This document shows positions 17,072 to 27,131 of a stretch of 64,000 nucleotides of DNA, in pieces. This stretch comes from Paenibacillus sp. 19GGS1-52 (GTDB lineage Bacteria; Bacillota; Bacilli; Paenibacillales; Paenibacillaceae): the NCBI RefSeq assembly GCF_022369515.1, contig NZ_CP059724.1, forward strand, positions 5,394,001 to 5,458,000. The letters run 5' to 3'. Numbering within the stretch: the stretch's first letter is position 1; the number at the start of each line of letters is the position of its first letter. The notes beneath the pieces were generated by a model. It saw only the letters and a list, made by a program, of their open reading frames with translations. It was not told the DNA's origin and searched no databases. The translations under genes were made by a program, and so were the position numbers.

Positions 17072-20000
17072 TTATTCTCTCTTCTCCCGTATGGAAATAC
17101 AAGCCGGGATGAAGATCGGCAGGAATAGGGCGGCCAGCAAGAACAAAGCAATAATAACTACGGTAGCCATTTGCACCAAGGTGAGCACACCTGACGGGTA
17201 CATGGCGGCGAACGTTCCCGAGAGGATCAGGACCGCAAAAAGAATGACGCCGCCCGTATGCTGCATAGCCTCATAAATGGCTTGACGGGGATTCCGGTCC
17301 TGAAGCTCCAGATATCTGCGGATCAGGAAGATGCTATAGTCTACACCCAGAGCGACGATCATAATAAAAGCAAAAAACGGGATCGTCCAGGTTAACTGGG
17401 TATGGGTTGTAAAGGCCCCGAAGATCCACTCGGTAAAGGTCAGAGCGGTGAAATATGCCATGACGAGCGAAGCAATAATGGACGCCGGAATCCAGAACGA
17501 CCTGAAGATGATGATCAGGAAGACTAGAATGCTCCCCAGCATGATGAATACTGTCTTCGTAAAGTCGCCGCCCGATACCATGCTCAGATCCTGATTCTGG
17601 GAGGATATGCCTCCGACTCCAAAAACGGATCCGGCAAAGCCTGATTGCTCCGCAAGCTCAGAGAACCGCCCCTGAATGGCCGTTACGGTCTCCATCACTT
17701 GTGTCGAGTATGGGTCATCCTTCAGAATAATGCTCCATTTCACTTCATGCCTGTCATCAGACATATAGGTATCCAGCGATTTCTTGAAAGTCTCCCCGGT
17801 CCGGACTTCTTCCGGAATGAAGAAGGTACCGGCAGCCTCCGCCTGCGCTACCTCATTCAAATACCCGGTGGTCGTTGTTAAACCATCTGACACCTGCTGT
17901 AATCCATCGACACTGTCTTTGAGGCCTTTCTGCAAGGTTGGCAGATTGACGGAAAGCGAATGCAGGCCTTCGTTAAGCTGGTTCTGCCCCTGCTGAATCC
18001 GGTTCAACCCGTCCGATAAGGCTGGCATCTTCTCAACAACCCCGTTCTGGCCTTCGCTGGCCTGAGACAAGCCCTTGTACAGCGAAGCAGAGCCCGCCTC
18101 CAGCTTGTGCGAGCCTTCAGTGATCAGAGTCTGGCCCTGCTGAAGCTGCTGCATTCCCTGCCCGATAAGCTCAAGCTTGCCGTTGGCCGCACTGAATTCA
18201 ATGTTCAGCTTAGTCATCCCACTGCTTAACTGCGACAATGCGTCTTGTAGCGTCGCCGAGGTCTTACGGAGCGTCAGAAAGTCATGATTCTGACTTAACT
18301 CCGCATCGGCTTGCTCCAGCCGGGCAATGGATGAATTCATCGCTCCGGCCGTGGCTTCCAGGGTATGGAGTGATTGCTGTATCTGCTCATATTGCGCGTA
18401 CAAGGTACTATATCCGCCTGAGATGGCCTTCAGGTTAGCTGACAACGAGCCTGCCGAGGCGCTCAGCTTCGTCATTCTACCATTCAGCTCCTGTAGTCCC
18501 CGCTGCAGATCTGCCGCTCCGGCAGTCCCCTTGTCCATCCCGTCCGCAATCCTGCCCAGCGCTTCTACCGACTGGTTGATCCCCGCTTGAACCTGAGCAG
18601 TGCCTTCGATTAATTCCCCGGTGCGCTCCAAATCGTCCAGCGGGACAGCGCTCACTTGGTCAGCCGCGTCGGATAACCCTTGCTGAATGGTCCCGATTCC
18701 GGCATTTGCTTTGCCGATTCCTTCTTCCAGTCTGGCCGACTGGTCCGCAGTGTACAGCTCTGGAATGAGCTCACCCTTGGGCCGGGTAGCGCTGTAAACG
18801 CGCTCTACGCCTTCAACAGAGGCGAGTTGTTCGGTTACCTGGTCGACAAAAGCCAGATTCTCCGCAGAGTCCATGCTCTCCTCTGTTTGCATCACAAGTG
18901 TCGCAGGCATAGCCTGTCCGGCAGGAAAATGATCATACACGATCCGGATGCCTTTGACCGACGGATAAGCATCGCTGATTTCATCCAGAGAGTTGTAGCT
19001 GAGCTGCCCGGAATACAACAGAGAGACCGGAGCGGCGATAACCAGCGTAATCACAATTCCCAGAATCGGACGCTTCACAGCAAAGCCCGTAATCCGGGAA
19101 AAGAGTTTATTCTCGCCATGTCCGCCTGCCGCTTTGGAAGGCCAGAACAGCTTGCCGCCCAGCAGCCCCATGAATATGGGGAGAAGGGTAAACATCGCCA
19201 GCAGCAGCACCCCAACTCCAATGCCTACAGCCGAGGCGGATTTGAAAAGTTGGAATTGTGCCAGCCCCAGTACGCTGAATCCGATAAACACCGTAAGTCC
19301 GCTGTACAGTACCGTTATCCCGGCAGTTTTGTACGTATGAATGACGGCATCCCGTGTGGTCTCCCGCCTCGCCAGCTCTTCCTTAAACCTCATAAACAGG
19401 AGAATATTATAGTCCGTTCCGATACCGAACAGCACAAGCACCAGGAAGATCTGCGTGAATCCCGAGAAGGGAAAGTTCAGCTTATCCACCAACTGGGTGA
19501 CGACGCCAAGCGAAACCAGAAAGGATAACGCAACCGTAAACAACGACACCAGCGGCGTAAGGGGGGACCGGAAAATCAGGATCAAGACGACAATGATGAA
19601 CACTACCGCAACGCCTTCGGTTTTTTTAACCCCTTCCTGCGTAGTTGTGACGAAATCCTCCGAGATCAGCTCCGGGCCGGTAAAATAATGATCCACCCCG
19701 ATATCCTGCAGCGTCTCCGTAAAATTCCCGCGTACCTCTTCTTTCGTCTGTTCCGACAGGTCCACCGAAGCAACGGCAAGGACGGTTGATCCATCCCCGG
19801 ATATTAACTGCGCTTTGGCATCCGCATTATTCACATGGGACTGTAGCGAGGTGATTCCAAGCTTCTCCTTATTGTCCTCCAGCATCTGGATGCCCTGCTC
19901 AATCTCTTGCATTTGCGTAACGTTGAGCTGTCCCGTGCTTTCATTAAAAACAATTATGACCGACATGCTCTTCTCATCTTCCGGCCTGTCCGCAAGCTCT

Positions 20001-20164
20001 TTAAGCAAATAGCTGGCCTGCTTGGAGGAGTAGCCCTCCGGTATCGTGTTCTGCCCCTTCTCCCGGACAAGCATCCCCAGGCTCGGCATCAGCGTTATCA
20101 GCAGCACCGCCGCAGCCAGCCATGCTGCAAGAATCGGCCATTTCCACTTCAGTATCCATTTCAT
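17072..20164 (-). CDS. MMPL/RND-family exporter
   Basis: 1030 residues in the YdfJ/MmpL arrangement: one N-terminal helix, an extracellular loop, five helices (about 180-370), a long extracellular region (about 390-800), and five further helices (about 860-1025) ending in a basic tail. The second loop has repeated Q/L/S/G-rich segments (GLQELNGRMTKL, GLNRIQQGQNQL) that should form long coiled coils, as in Gram-positive YhgE/MmpL-like exporters. Such proteins use the proton gradient to export lipids or antimicrobials. A DUF4359-like protein and a two-component system lie just upstream, which suggests induced export under envelope stress. Confidence 0.92.
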   Translation of the reverse strand: MKWILKWKWPILAAWLAAAVLLITLMPSLGMLVREKGQNTIPEGYSSKQASYLLKELADRPEDEKSMSVIIVFNESTGQLNVTQMQEIEQGIQMLEDNKEKLGITSLQSHVNNADAKAQLISGDGSTVLAVASVDLSEQTKEEVRGNFTETLQDIGVDHYFTGPELISEDFVTTTQEGVKKTEGVAVVFIIVVLILIFRSPLTPLVSLFTVALSFLVSLGVVTQLVDKLNFPFSGFTQIFLVLVLFGIGTDYNILLFMRFKEELARRETTRDAVIHTYKTAGITVLYSGLTVFIGFSVLGLAQFQLFKSASAVGIGVGVLLLAMFTLLPIFMGLLGGKLFWPSKAAGGHGENKLFSRITGFAVKRPILGIVITLVIAAPVSLLYSGQLSYNSLDEISDAYPSVKGIRIVYDHFPAGQAMPATLVMQTEESMDSAENLAFVDQVTEQLASVEGVERVYSATRPKGELIPELYTADQSARLEEGIGKANAGIGTIQQGLSDAADQVSAVPLDDLERTGELIEGTAQVQAGINQSVEALGRIADGMDKGTAGAADLQRGLQELNGRMTKLSASAGSLSANLKAISGGYSTLYAQYEQIQQSLHTLEATAGAMNSSIARLEQADAELSQNHDFLTLRKTSATLQDALSQLSSGMTKLNIEFSAANGKLELIGQGMQQLQQGQTLITEGSHKLEAGSASLYKGLSQASEGQNGVVEKMPALSDGLNRIQQGQNQLNEGLHSLSVNLPTLQKGLKDSVDGLQQVSDGLTTTTGYLNEVAQAEAAGTFFIPEEVRTGETFKKSLDTYMSDDRHEVKWSIILKDDPYSTQVMETVTAIQGRFSELAEQSGFAGSVFGVGGISSQNQDLSMVSGGDFTKTVFIMLGSILVFLIIIFRSFWIPASIIASLVMAYFTALTFTEWIFGAFTTHTQLTWTIPFFAFIMIVALGVDYSIFLIRRYLELQDRNPRQAIYEAMQHTGGVILFAVLILSGTFAAMYPSGVLTLVQMATVVIIALFLLAALFLPIFIPACISIREKRE

Positions 20165-20206
20165 AGATGTGCCCCTGTCTCCTTCTCCATACTCTTTTGC
20201 TCTCTG

Positions 20207-20527
20207 TTAACCCGTCTGCTCCGGTTTTCCCAGCGGAATGACCATACCGAGAATCCCTATTGCCTTAATGCTCCTCCCTTGGAATTCCGTGTGAAAAATT
20301 CTGGCGACTCCGTAATCGGATGCAGTGGTGCCTTTCCGGATCATCTGTTCGCCGAACAGGGCCAGTCCCAGACTCTTCAGTGAATCTTGCCCCGCGGACC
20401 TGGAAGCAACCTTCTCCATCACCCATTGCTCATACTTTTCCTGCGTTGGCTTGGTGGTGTACAGCAGGATCGACAGCCCCAAGAGCACTGTTGCGGACAC
20501 CGTCGCTATTTTCATAGACTTCTTCAT
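20207..20527 (-). CDS. DUF4359-like small membrane-anchored protein
   Basis: 106 residues with a single N-terminal membrane helix (IATVSATVLLGLSILLYTTK) and the TKPTQEKYEQWV segment seen in DUF4359 proteins. Most of the chain would be outside the cell. Function is unknown. It is 42 bp upstream of the MMPL exporter in the same direction and probably co-transcribed, so it may be an accessory of that exporter. GAAGGGG precedes the ATG. Confidence 0.75.
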   Translation of the reverse strand: MKKSMKIATVSATVLLGLSILLYTTKPTQEKYEQWVMEKVASRSAGQDSLKSLGLALFGEQMIRKGTTASDYGVARIFHTEFQGRSIKAIGILGMVIPLGKPEQTG

Positions 20528-20690
20528 ATTTTCCCCTTCCAGTAAAGCGCTTTGCTTACGCTAGAGTAGCACCTATTCCTAAAGTGAATGTGAAACAAAA
20601 ATAAAAAATTATAAACTGCATCAACCATCAATTTTGCCAGCGGAATAACAAGAATAGCCGTTTCAATGCCGACCTTCCTCCAACGCAAAA

Positions 20691-20717
20691 ACTCCCTGTC
20701 CGAAGCAGACAAGGAGT
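20691..20717 (-). terminator. Terminator after the histidine kinase gene
   Basis: ACTCCTTGTC and GACAGGGAGT pair around a 7-nt loop and are followed on the minus strand by five T. It separates the two-component genes from the exporter genes. Confidence 0.8.
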
Positions 20718-20759
20718 GAACTCTGCAGACTCAATACCCATATCCGCAGTTAATCGTAT

Positions 20760-22088
20760 TTACATCAGTGGAAGGATAAAACAGATTCCAAGCCCTCCCC
20801 TGGACGATGGAAAAGCGCTTATGAAACCGCCATGCCGTTCAATAATGGACTTGCAGCTGGCCAGTCCCAGCCCGCTCCCGCCCGCTTTGATCTGCCTGGA
20901 TGAATCCACTGTGAAAAACTTCTGAAACAAAGAGGACAAATGCTCCTCCGGCACACCGGTCCCATTATCCTCTACAATAATGATTGCCTGTCCGTCCTGG
21001 ATCTTCCCGCTCATGTAGATGTGCAGCCCTTCCCGGGCTCCATATCTTACGGCATTTCCGATCAGGTTGGCGAATACTCTTCTCAGCATGGGTTCATGGG
21101 CCCGAAAGGTCTCCCCGCCGTGCAGAGCATGGCTCCAGGTGAACCCGATATCAAGCCCCGACAGCTCTTCTTCATATTCAACAGCGGTATTCTCGAAGTA
21201 CCGTTTGAAATTGACCGGGTGGAGCGCTATATCGGCGAGGATGACCTCATTTTGAGTGAAGGCCGAGAATTGCTGGACCAGTTCCGTCAGATGATGGGAT
21301 TTCTTCTCAATTAACCGCAGGTAATCCCGGCGGTCCTGTTCCGTCAAGGCATCCTTGGTTAAAAGCAGCTCGACAAAGCCGTTCACTGAGGTCAGCGGCG
21401 TTTTGAAATCATGGGTAATCGCAGCTATCATATCAATCTGTTCCTTATTGGACCGCTGCAGCCGGTCCTCCATCTCACCGACATGCGCATACAGCTCCCC
21501 GATCTCGTCCCTTCGCGCTGTCGTCAGCCTTCGGGTAATTGAGGAGGGTTTAATCCCGCCCAGGCGGTTGTTGAGCCGTTCAATCGGCTTGGTAATCTGG
21601 TGATGAAGATACACGGTCAATCCCACGAAGATAATGGACAGGCAGATAAACAGAAAGATGAACACTTTGATAAAAGCGGTATCCAACTGGATATCCTCCG
21701 CCCGCAGCGGACGCCGGATGCTAAGGAGCAGTACCGTTCCCCCTTCGCTGTCACGGATCTGGTACCACTGGCGCTCACCCGCATCCTCCGTGTTGTCAGT
21801 GGAAGGCGAGGCCGCAAGCGGATGGAAGCCGGCATCGAAGAGTTCAGCCGCAAAGCCCTGTTCCCGGTTCACCTTTTCTAAATATTGTTCAATCGGGGTC
21901 AGGTCAGGGTACAGCTTCTCCACTTGGCGCTGAATGACCTCCTCCTGCCCCTGCCGCTCGCTTCTATGCTCCTTCACATTCATAATGACCCCGCCCAGGA
22001 TGGAGGCCTTGATATAAATGGCCATAAGGCCGGCCAGAACCAGTACAATGATGGAGAATAGAATCGGCAGCTTGACCTTCAGCTTCAT
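20760..22088 (-). CDS. Sensor histidine kinase
   Basis: 442 residues: membrane helix at about 5-27, an extracellular sensor of about 110 residues, second helix at about 145-165, HAMP linker, H box AAITHDFKTPLTSV with the phospho-accepting His near 228, N box LIGNAVRYGA (about 348), and G boxes VEDNGTGVP and GGSGLGLASC. Its start overlaps the regulator stop by 4 bp (ATGA), so the pair is translationally coupled. The signal is unknown; the downstream MMPL exporter suggests an envelope or antimicrobial stress sensor. Confidence 0.94.
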   Translation of the reverse strand: MKLKVKLPILFSIIVLVLAGLMAIYIKASILGGVIMNVKEHRSERQGQEEVIQRQVEKLYPDLTPIEQYLEKVNREQGFAAELFDAGFHPLAASPSTDNTEDAGERQWYQIRDSEGGTVLLLSIRRPLRAEDIQLDTAFIKVFIFLFICLSIIFVGLTVYLHHQITKPIERLNNRLGGIKPSSITRRLTTARRDEIGELYAHVGEMEDRLQRSNKEQIDMIAAITHDFKTPLTSVNGFVELLLTKDALTEQDRRDYLRLIEKKSHHLTELVQQFSAFTQNEVILADIALHPVNFKRYFENTAVEYEEELSGLDIGFTWSHALHGGETFRAHEPMLRRVFANLIGNAVRYGAREGLHIYMSGKIQDGQAIIIVEDNGTGVPEEHLSSLFQKFFTVDSSRQIKAGGSGLGLASCKSIIERHGGFISAFPSSRGGLGICFILPLM

Positions 22089-22804
22089 GACATCAAGCCC
22101 TCAAGAACAAATTTATAGCCCACGCCCCATACCGTTTTAATGCACTCGGCATAGGCGCCCAGTTTTTTGCGGATATTCTTGATATGCACCGTCACCGTAT
22201 TCATGTCCCCATACTCATCGCCCCATACACTCTCGTAGATCTGCTCCCGGGTCAGCACCTGATTAGGACGTCCAAGCAGATAGAGAAGGATCTGAAACTC
22301 CTTCGTCGATAAGTCCAGCTTGCTGCCGCCCAGTTGCGCTTCATAGGTCACTTCATTCAATACCAGCGCGCCTTTTGTATGAATGGACGAGCTTTTGCCC
22401 GGATATTCCTCCTGTCTGCTCTCCCATTCCTTATGCATCCGTTCCATTTTGCGGAAATATGCTTTGACCCTGGAGGCCAGCTCACTGAGGCTGAAGGGCT
22501 TCGTCATATAATCATCGGCACCGATTTCAATCCCGATAATCTTATCCATTTCCCGATCCCTTGCACTAAGGAACAGAATGGGTGTGTTGTACTGTTCGCG
22601 GATGATACGGCATACCTCCAAGCCATCCTTTCCTGGCATCATAATATCCAGAATGACAAAATCTATGCCGCCCTTGTGCACAGACTCCAAAGCTTCGGAA
22701 CCCGAATATGCCGGTTTGATCTCGAATTGCTCATATTTCAGCCCGTCCGCTATCAGTCTTACAATATCCCTGTCATCATCGACGACCAAAATCGTTTTTG
22801 TCAT
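22085..22804 (-). CDS. OmpR-family response regulator
   Basis: 239 residues. The receiver domain has acidic pocket VVDDDRD (8-14), phospho-acceptor Asp in VILDIMMPG (about 54) and Lys in MTKPFSL (about 103). The C-terminal winged helix has the typical LSTKEFQILLYLL and EQIYESVWG segments. AAGGAG lies 7 nt before the ATG. It is paired with the kinase at 20760 and probably controls the adjacent MMPL exporter (inference from position). Confidence 0.95.
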   Translation of the reverse strand: MTKTILVVDDDRDIVRLIADGLKYEQFEIKPAYSGSEALESVHKGGIDFVILDIMMPGKDGLEVCRIIREQYNTPILFLSARDREMDKIIGIEIGADDYMTKPFSLSELASRVKAYFRKMERMHKEWESRQEEYPGKSSSIHTKGALVLNEVTYEAQLGGSKLDLSTKEFQILLYLLGRPNQVLTREQIYESVWGDEYGDMNTVTVHIKNIRKKLGAYAECIKTVWGVGYKFVLEGLMS

Positions 22805-23028
22805 CCCTTATCTCCTTCATGAGTGCTCTACACCATATAAATTTATTATAGCGGTAATCCATAAAATAATTATAAAGTAAACCTGAAGGTTTATGAAATT
22901 GAAAGCCGCTCCCCGTTTCAATTCACTCCCCATACCGTTCATTAAGCAAAAGAACTCAGCACCAATAGTGGCTGGAAAGCCGCCGTACTGATAGGATAGT
23001 GTAGTTTTGCTCATCTTTTAGAATACAC

Positions 23029-24490
23029 TGGTACCCATAGACTGGACACTTTAAAAAAAGGTGTTCAAGCTGTGGGTACCTTTTTGTATACTGAAAGAAC
23101 AGCGGAGGGGATTAAATGAGTAAGAAGCGATTTACAGAAGAAGAACGTGAACAGATGTCAAAGAACAGATACGTCGTTAGAGTGAGTGACAAGGCGATAA
23201 CCTATGCGGATGAATTTAAGCAGTTATTTATTGACCAATACATGACAGGCAAAACCCCAAGAGAGATCTTCGAAGCTCACGGATTTAACGTGAGTGTAAT
23301 GGGTATGAAGCGAATCGAACAGTCTGCTGACCGCTGGAAGAAAGCCTATGAACAAGGAGGGATTGTAGGACTATCCGACTCTCGAAAGGAAGCCACTGGG
23401 CGTCCTTTGCAGCGGGAGCTATCCCCGGATGAAGTCATTGCAAAGCAAGAAGCGAGGATTAGACTGCTCGAATCTCAAGTCGATTTGTTAAAAAAGCTAG
23501 ACACGAAAGAAAGGTTGCTGGTAGCCAAAGGAATGAATCTAAGCAAAACTAAGTTATTCGAACTCATTAAGAACGCTGTGGATCAAGGTCTAGGACGTAT
23601 GACAGGCTACATTTGCAAGTTGCTTAACGTTTCTCGTTCGGGATACTATAGCTACTTAGGTTCCGCAGATACACGCTTGGAGCGAACTCGTTCAGATGCT
23701 AAAGCGGGAGACTACATCAAGAAGGCTTTCCACCGAAGAGGATACAAGAAGGGCTCGCGCTCTATCAAGATGGTTCTAGAGAACGAGTTTGGCATCCTTT
23801 ATAACCTGAAGAAAATCCGCAGGCTTATGAAGAAATTCAACATCGTATGCCCGCATAGAAAACCTAACCCCTATAAGCGTATGGCGAAGGCTACGAAGGA
23901 ACATCGGACCCTTCCAAACCGTCTGCAAAGGGATTTTAAAAAGGGTATTCCGGGTCTGGGGTTGCTTACCGACATCACCTATCTCCCGCATGGTCGCTCG
24001 GAGATCGCGTATTTATCGACCCTGCTAGATGCCTCGACGGGCGAGATCCTCTCTTACAACGTATCTAACCGGCTCACATTAGATATTGCCACGGACACGA
24101 TTGACGCTCTCATGAAACAAAAACGTGTGAAGTTACACAAAGATGTCTTCATCCACTCCGATCAAGGCAGCCATTACACGAGTCCAACCTACCAAGCACT
24201 GCTGAAGAAGTATGGGATAGGTCAGTCGATGTCCAGGCGTGGGAATTGTTGGGACAATGCCCCTCAAGAATCATTCTTCGGCCATTTAAAAGATCATGTG
24301 GATCACCGCAGTTGCCGATCTTTACAAGAGCTACAGTTTGAAATTGATCGCTATATCCGTTATTACAACCACCACAGATATCAATGGGGTTTAAAAAAGA
24401 TGACCCCTGTTCAATACAGGAATCACCTATTGTTAGTTTCCTAATGGTTCTAAACCACTCTTTTTTCAAGTGTCCTTGACTAAGGGTCCA
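23029..24490 (+). mobile_element. IS3-family insertion sequence, about 1.46 kb
   Basis: Imperfect terminal inverted repeats: TGGTACCCATAGACTGGACA at the left, and TGGACCCTTAGTCAAGGACA as the complement of the right end. They enclose one transposase gene. I see no clear target-site duplication, so the exact ends are tentative. It lies just upstream of the response regulator gene, within segment E2. Confidence 0.85.
23116..24444 (+). CDS. IS3-family transposase (single reading frame)
   Basis: 442 residues. An N-terminal helix-turn-helix/coiled-coil part (residues 1-140, including LESQVDLLKKL) equals the usual OrfA, and the rest is an OrfB-like DDE integrase core. Catalytic Asp in LLTDITYLP (about 282), Asp in IHSDQGSHYTS (about 346) and Glu in NAPQESFFGHLK (about 385). 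The two parts are in one frame here, whereas most IS3 members need a programmed frameshift. AGCGGAGGGG precedes the ATG. Intact, so possibly active. Confidence 0.95.
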   Translation: MSKKRFTEEEREQMSKNRYVVRVSDKAITYADEFKQLFIDQYMTGKTPREIFEAHGFNVSVMGMKRIEQSADRWKKAYEQGGIVGLSDSRKEATGRPLQRELSPDEVIAKQEARIRLLESQVDLLKKLDTKERLLVAKGMNLSKTKLFELIKNAVDQGLGRMTGYICKLLNVSRSGYYSYLGSADTRLERTRSDAKAGDYIKKAFHRRGYKKGSRSIKMVLENEFGILYNLKKIRRLMKKFNIVCPHRKPNPYKRMAKATKEHRTLPNRLQRDFKKGIPGLGLLTDITYLPHGRSEIAYLSTLLDASTGEILSYNVSNRLTLDIATDTIDALMKQKRVKLHKDVFIHSDQGSHYTSPTYQALLKKYGIGQSMSRRGNCWDNAPQESFFGHLKDHVDHRSCRSLQELQFEIDRYIRYYNHHRYQWGLKKMTPVQYRNHLLLVS

Positions 24491-25190
24491 GATTAGAAGC
24501 TGCACAAATCAACTACCACTGTTTCGCACCGTCAAGCATCTATTTGAGCAGCGCAACCTTATTTAGTCTGCTTAACATAGTTGGGATTTGATTTAGAAGG
24601 CATTAGAAAACACCTCAATCACATATTCTCTTAATCAAAGCAGACTATGCTATACTCAAACGTCTCGTCAATTACAATTTTCCATGTTGCCCTCGCACTA
24701 AGATCATCCATGACTTCACCTGAATTGTTATAAAGAAACTAAAACAGAGCACAGAATGTTAATTCTGTGCTCTGTTTTCTGCATATAGAATAGGGTTAGG
24801 TCAATGCATCATTATTATGTTTGGATCCGTTCCATCTCTTTCGAGTTCGTTACCCTCTTCAGCATGCGGCTAGCCAGGAATTAAAGAGAACGCCGGTACT
24901 ACGGTTCCAATATGTGTGGTTAATTAAATTATATCGGTATAACTAGAAACGATGACATTGAGTGGATTCATATTCTCTGCTGACTTAAATCACTCCTCTG
25001 CATGCCTTATATCTTGAACTCAATTAAACACTTCACTATCTGCGCTCGTTCCTTCTCATGTATTTTTACAAGTTGATTTAATACAAATATATTTTGAACT
25101 ACATCCTCCGTTAGAAAAAATTGTCTTTTAAAATAATTTATTTCTCTCTGATATTGGCCTTGATATTTTTCATATTTTTCATACGTATGT
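24491..25190. other. Gene-free stretch of about 700 bp with a strong hairpin
   Basis: Contains one terminator (24741-24778) and a minus-strand coding-like tail (WKIVIDETFEYSIVCFD then stop near 24636) that I cannot assign. No complete gene is visible. Confidence 0.45.
24741..24778. terminator. Perfect 17-bp hairpin, bidirectional terminator
   Basis: AAAACAGAGCACAGAAT and its exact complement are separated by a 4-nt loop. Confidence 0.8.
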
Positions 25191-25212
25191 AAAAAAGCCC
25201 TATCGGGCTTAA
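25191..25212 (-). terminator. Terminator after the SDR pseudogene
   Basis: Minus strand TTAAGCCCGATAGGGCTTTTTT, a short GC stem with a T6 run, 48 bp downstream of the stop at 25260. Confidence 0.8.
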
Positions 25213-25259
25213 TGCAAATCATATATTATCATTCTGTTATATGCATGAAGATTTGCTTA

Positions 25260-25933
25260 TTAAGATATATATTGCAAGATGCCCTTGGGAAAAGTATCCT
25301 CTACCTCTGTTCTTTTCTCATAAAGATTGTACCAAGTTTCTGCAACCTGATCAGGATCAAAACCTGTACCTTTCTTGATCAAAGGACTAATAGACAGATG
25401 TCCAACAAATACTCCAAAAGGATGTAAACGATCATGTAAATTAAGAATATAGTTTCTTAACCCAGACATAGCTATGCCTGAATTTCCAAACATGAGGCTC
25501 GGACTCATTGCCGAAAGATCGCTCGTAAAAAGAAGTGCCCATTCACCTTGTTCAGTCATGTCTGGAATGACTTGTCTTGCTGAATTGCTGGCTCCAATTA
25601 CAACATTGTTGAAAATTTGAAGTGCGCTCTCATCTGTCGTATCCAGAACAGATGTCGTAGAAACATTTCCACTATGCGGGCTAAACTCCATGACATCTAT
25701 TGTACCGAATGTATTCTTAATTTCCCCAAAAGCCCTGATAAGCTGCATTTTGTTTGTAATATCGGCAGCAAAACCCTGAGCTTCAATGCCCATCTTATTT
25801 AGCTGCTCAGCATATTGATCCAACTCTCCTGTGTTCTTGAAACCATAGCGATACGGAATCCATGTCTTCCAAAAGTTTTGGCCAGTGAAAAGCCCAGACC
25901 TGGTCCTGCACCGATTATAACCATTGTTTTCAA
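25260..25933 (-). pseudogene. Short-chain dehydrogenase/reductase, frameshifted
   Basis: The N-terminal part (MVIIGAGPGLGFSLAKTF, HGFRIAMVSRTQE) starts near 25924-25933 in one frame. After a shift at about 25830 the remaining 187 residues continue as LDQYAEQLNKMGIEAQGFAA through to a stop at 25260. The Rossmann glycine motif is intact, but the usual YxxxK site is replaced by a GIAMSGLRNY-type sequence, as in an atypical SDR subgroup. One base change separates it from a full gene, so either a recent mutation or a sequence error. It is part of a redox gene cluster that follows on the right. Confidence 0.8.
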
Positions 25934-26008
25934 TTCATATTCACCCTTATCAGTATTTAATGGCGCACAATTTTAAGTTGTACGCCATTTTTTTCATATA
26001 ATCTATAC

Positions 26009-27088
26009 TTAGCCCTTCTGAGCTTCCAATTCTTTCAATGTTGGATAGTCCGTATATCCCTTGCTTCCGATTCCGAAGAAAGTTGTAGGATCTACTTCAT
26101 TTATTGGAGCTCCTGATTTAAGCCGCTCTACTAAATCCGGATTAGCTAATGACCATACACCGACAGGTACCATATCAGCCAGACCCTTATCAAGATCGAT
26201 ACTTAGATCTTCCAGAGCACGTCCAGCCCGATTTACTAAAAGTGGATTTGTCCAAATGGAACGAATATCCTTAAGTAGTTCTTCGTTTCCGAGATGCATC
26301 ACATGGAGGTAAGCTAAATCCAGTTGAGCTAACTCTTTTACAAGATAGAGATACAGTTCAGGACCTTGTTCACCATCTTGAATCCCCCCAAGAGGTGTCC
26401 CTGGCGAAATACGGAAGCCTGTTCTATCTGCTCCAATCTCTTGGGCGACGGCTTTGGTGACTTCAATGGCAAAACGGGCACGATTCTCAATAGATCGCCC
26501 ATATTCATCCGTCCGTGTGTTGGAATTTTCTCCGATGAATTGATTAATGAGATATCCATTTGCTCCGTGAATTTCAACGCCATCCGCACCGGCTTCAATA
26601 GCTGCTGCTGCTGCTTTTCGGAAATCGGAAATGGTCGTTTGAATATCCTCCTTACTTAATTCGCGCGGAACAGGTATGTCCTGCATTCCTGTGGCCGTAA
26701 ACATTTGAACCCCGGGAGCAATAGCAGATGGTGCAACGGGTTGACGATGATGGGGGGTGTTGTCAGGATGCGACATGCGACCGGCATGCATTAATTGGAT
26801 GTACATATATCCACCTGCTTCATGCACTGCATCCGTAACCTTCTTCCACCCTTCGATATGCTTATCCGTGTAAATGCCAGGTGACCATAAGTACCCTTGA
26901 CCGTCATCGGATGGTTGTGCACCTTCTGTAATAAGGAGTCCCATCGATGCTCTTTGGGCATAATACAGGGAGCTTAATTCTCCCGGTGTACCGTCCTCTT
27001 CCGCTCTGCTGCGTGTCATTGGCGCCATCGCCAAGCGATGTGGTAATTCCAGATTTCCAATTTTCGTATTACTCCACATTTCCCCCAC
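26009..27088 (-). CDS. Old Yellow Enzyme family alkene reductase
   Basis: About 359 residues from a GTG at 27088, chosen because AGAGGAG lies 8 nt upstream; an ATG three codons later is also possible. FMN-binding TIM-barrel features are clear: RLAMAPMTRSRA (about 15-26), LITEGAQPSDDGQGY, IQLMHAGRMSHP, DGVEIHGANGYLINQF with the substrate-binding His/Asn pair (about 178-193), and FRISPGTPLGG. The enzyme uses NAD(P)H to reduce activated alkenes or nitro-esters and is typically induced by electrophiles. The SDR gene lies 44 bp upstream in the same direction, so they probably form an operon. Confidence 0.94.
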   Translation of the reverse strand: MGEMWSNTKIGNLELPHRLAMAPMTRSRAEEDGTPGELSSLYYAQRASMGLLITEGAQPSDDGQGYLWSPGIYTDKHIEGWKKVTDAVHEAGGYMYIQLMHAGRMSHPDNTPHHRQPVAPSAIAPGVQMFTATGMQDIPVPRELSKEDIQTTISDFRKAAAAAIEAGADGVEIHGANGYLINQFIGENSNTRTDEYGRSIENRARFAIEVTKAVAQEIGADRTGFRISPGTPLGGIQDGEQGPELYLYLVKELAQLDLAYLHVMHLGNEELLKDIRSIWTNPLLVNRAGRALEDLSIDLDKGLADMVPVGVWSLANPDLVERLKSGAPINEVDPTTFFGIGSKGYTDYPTLKELEAQKG

Positions 27089-27131
27089 TTTATACACTCC
27101 TCTTTAAATTAAGTTAACATCGAAATTGTGA

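Noticed and set aside
16980..20383. Several plus-strand open frames of 65-280 codons opposite the MMPL exporter
   Set aside because: Shadows of the higher-GC exporter gene; composition and lack of ribosome sites do not support them.
22817..23014. A 65-codon minus-strand open frame left of the IS3 element
   Set aside because: No ribosome site or family resemblance; probably upstream DNA of the response regulator gene.
25007..25222. A 71-codon minus-strand open frame
   Set aside because: It begins inside the terminator hairpin of the SDR pseudogene and has no ribosome site.
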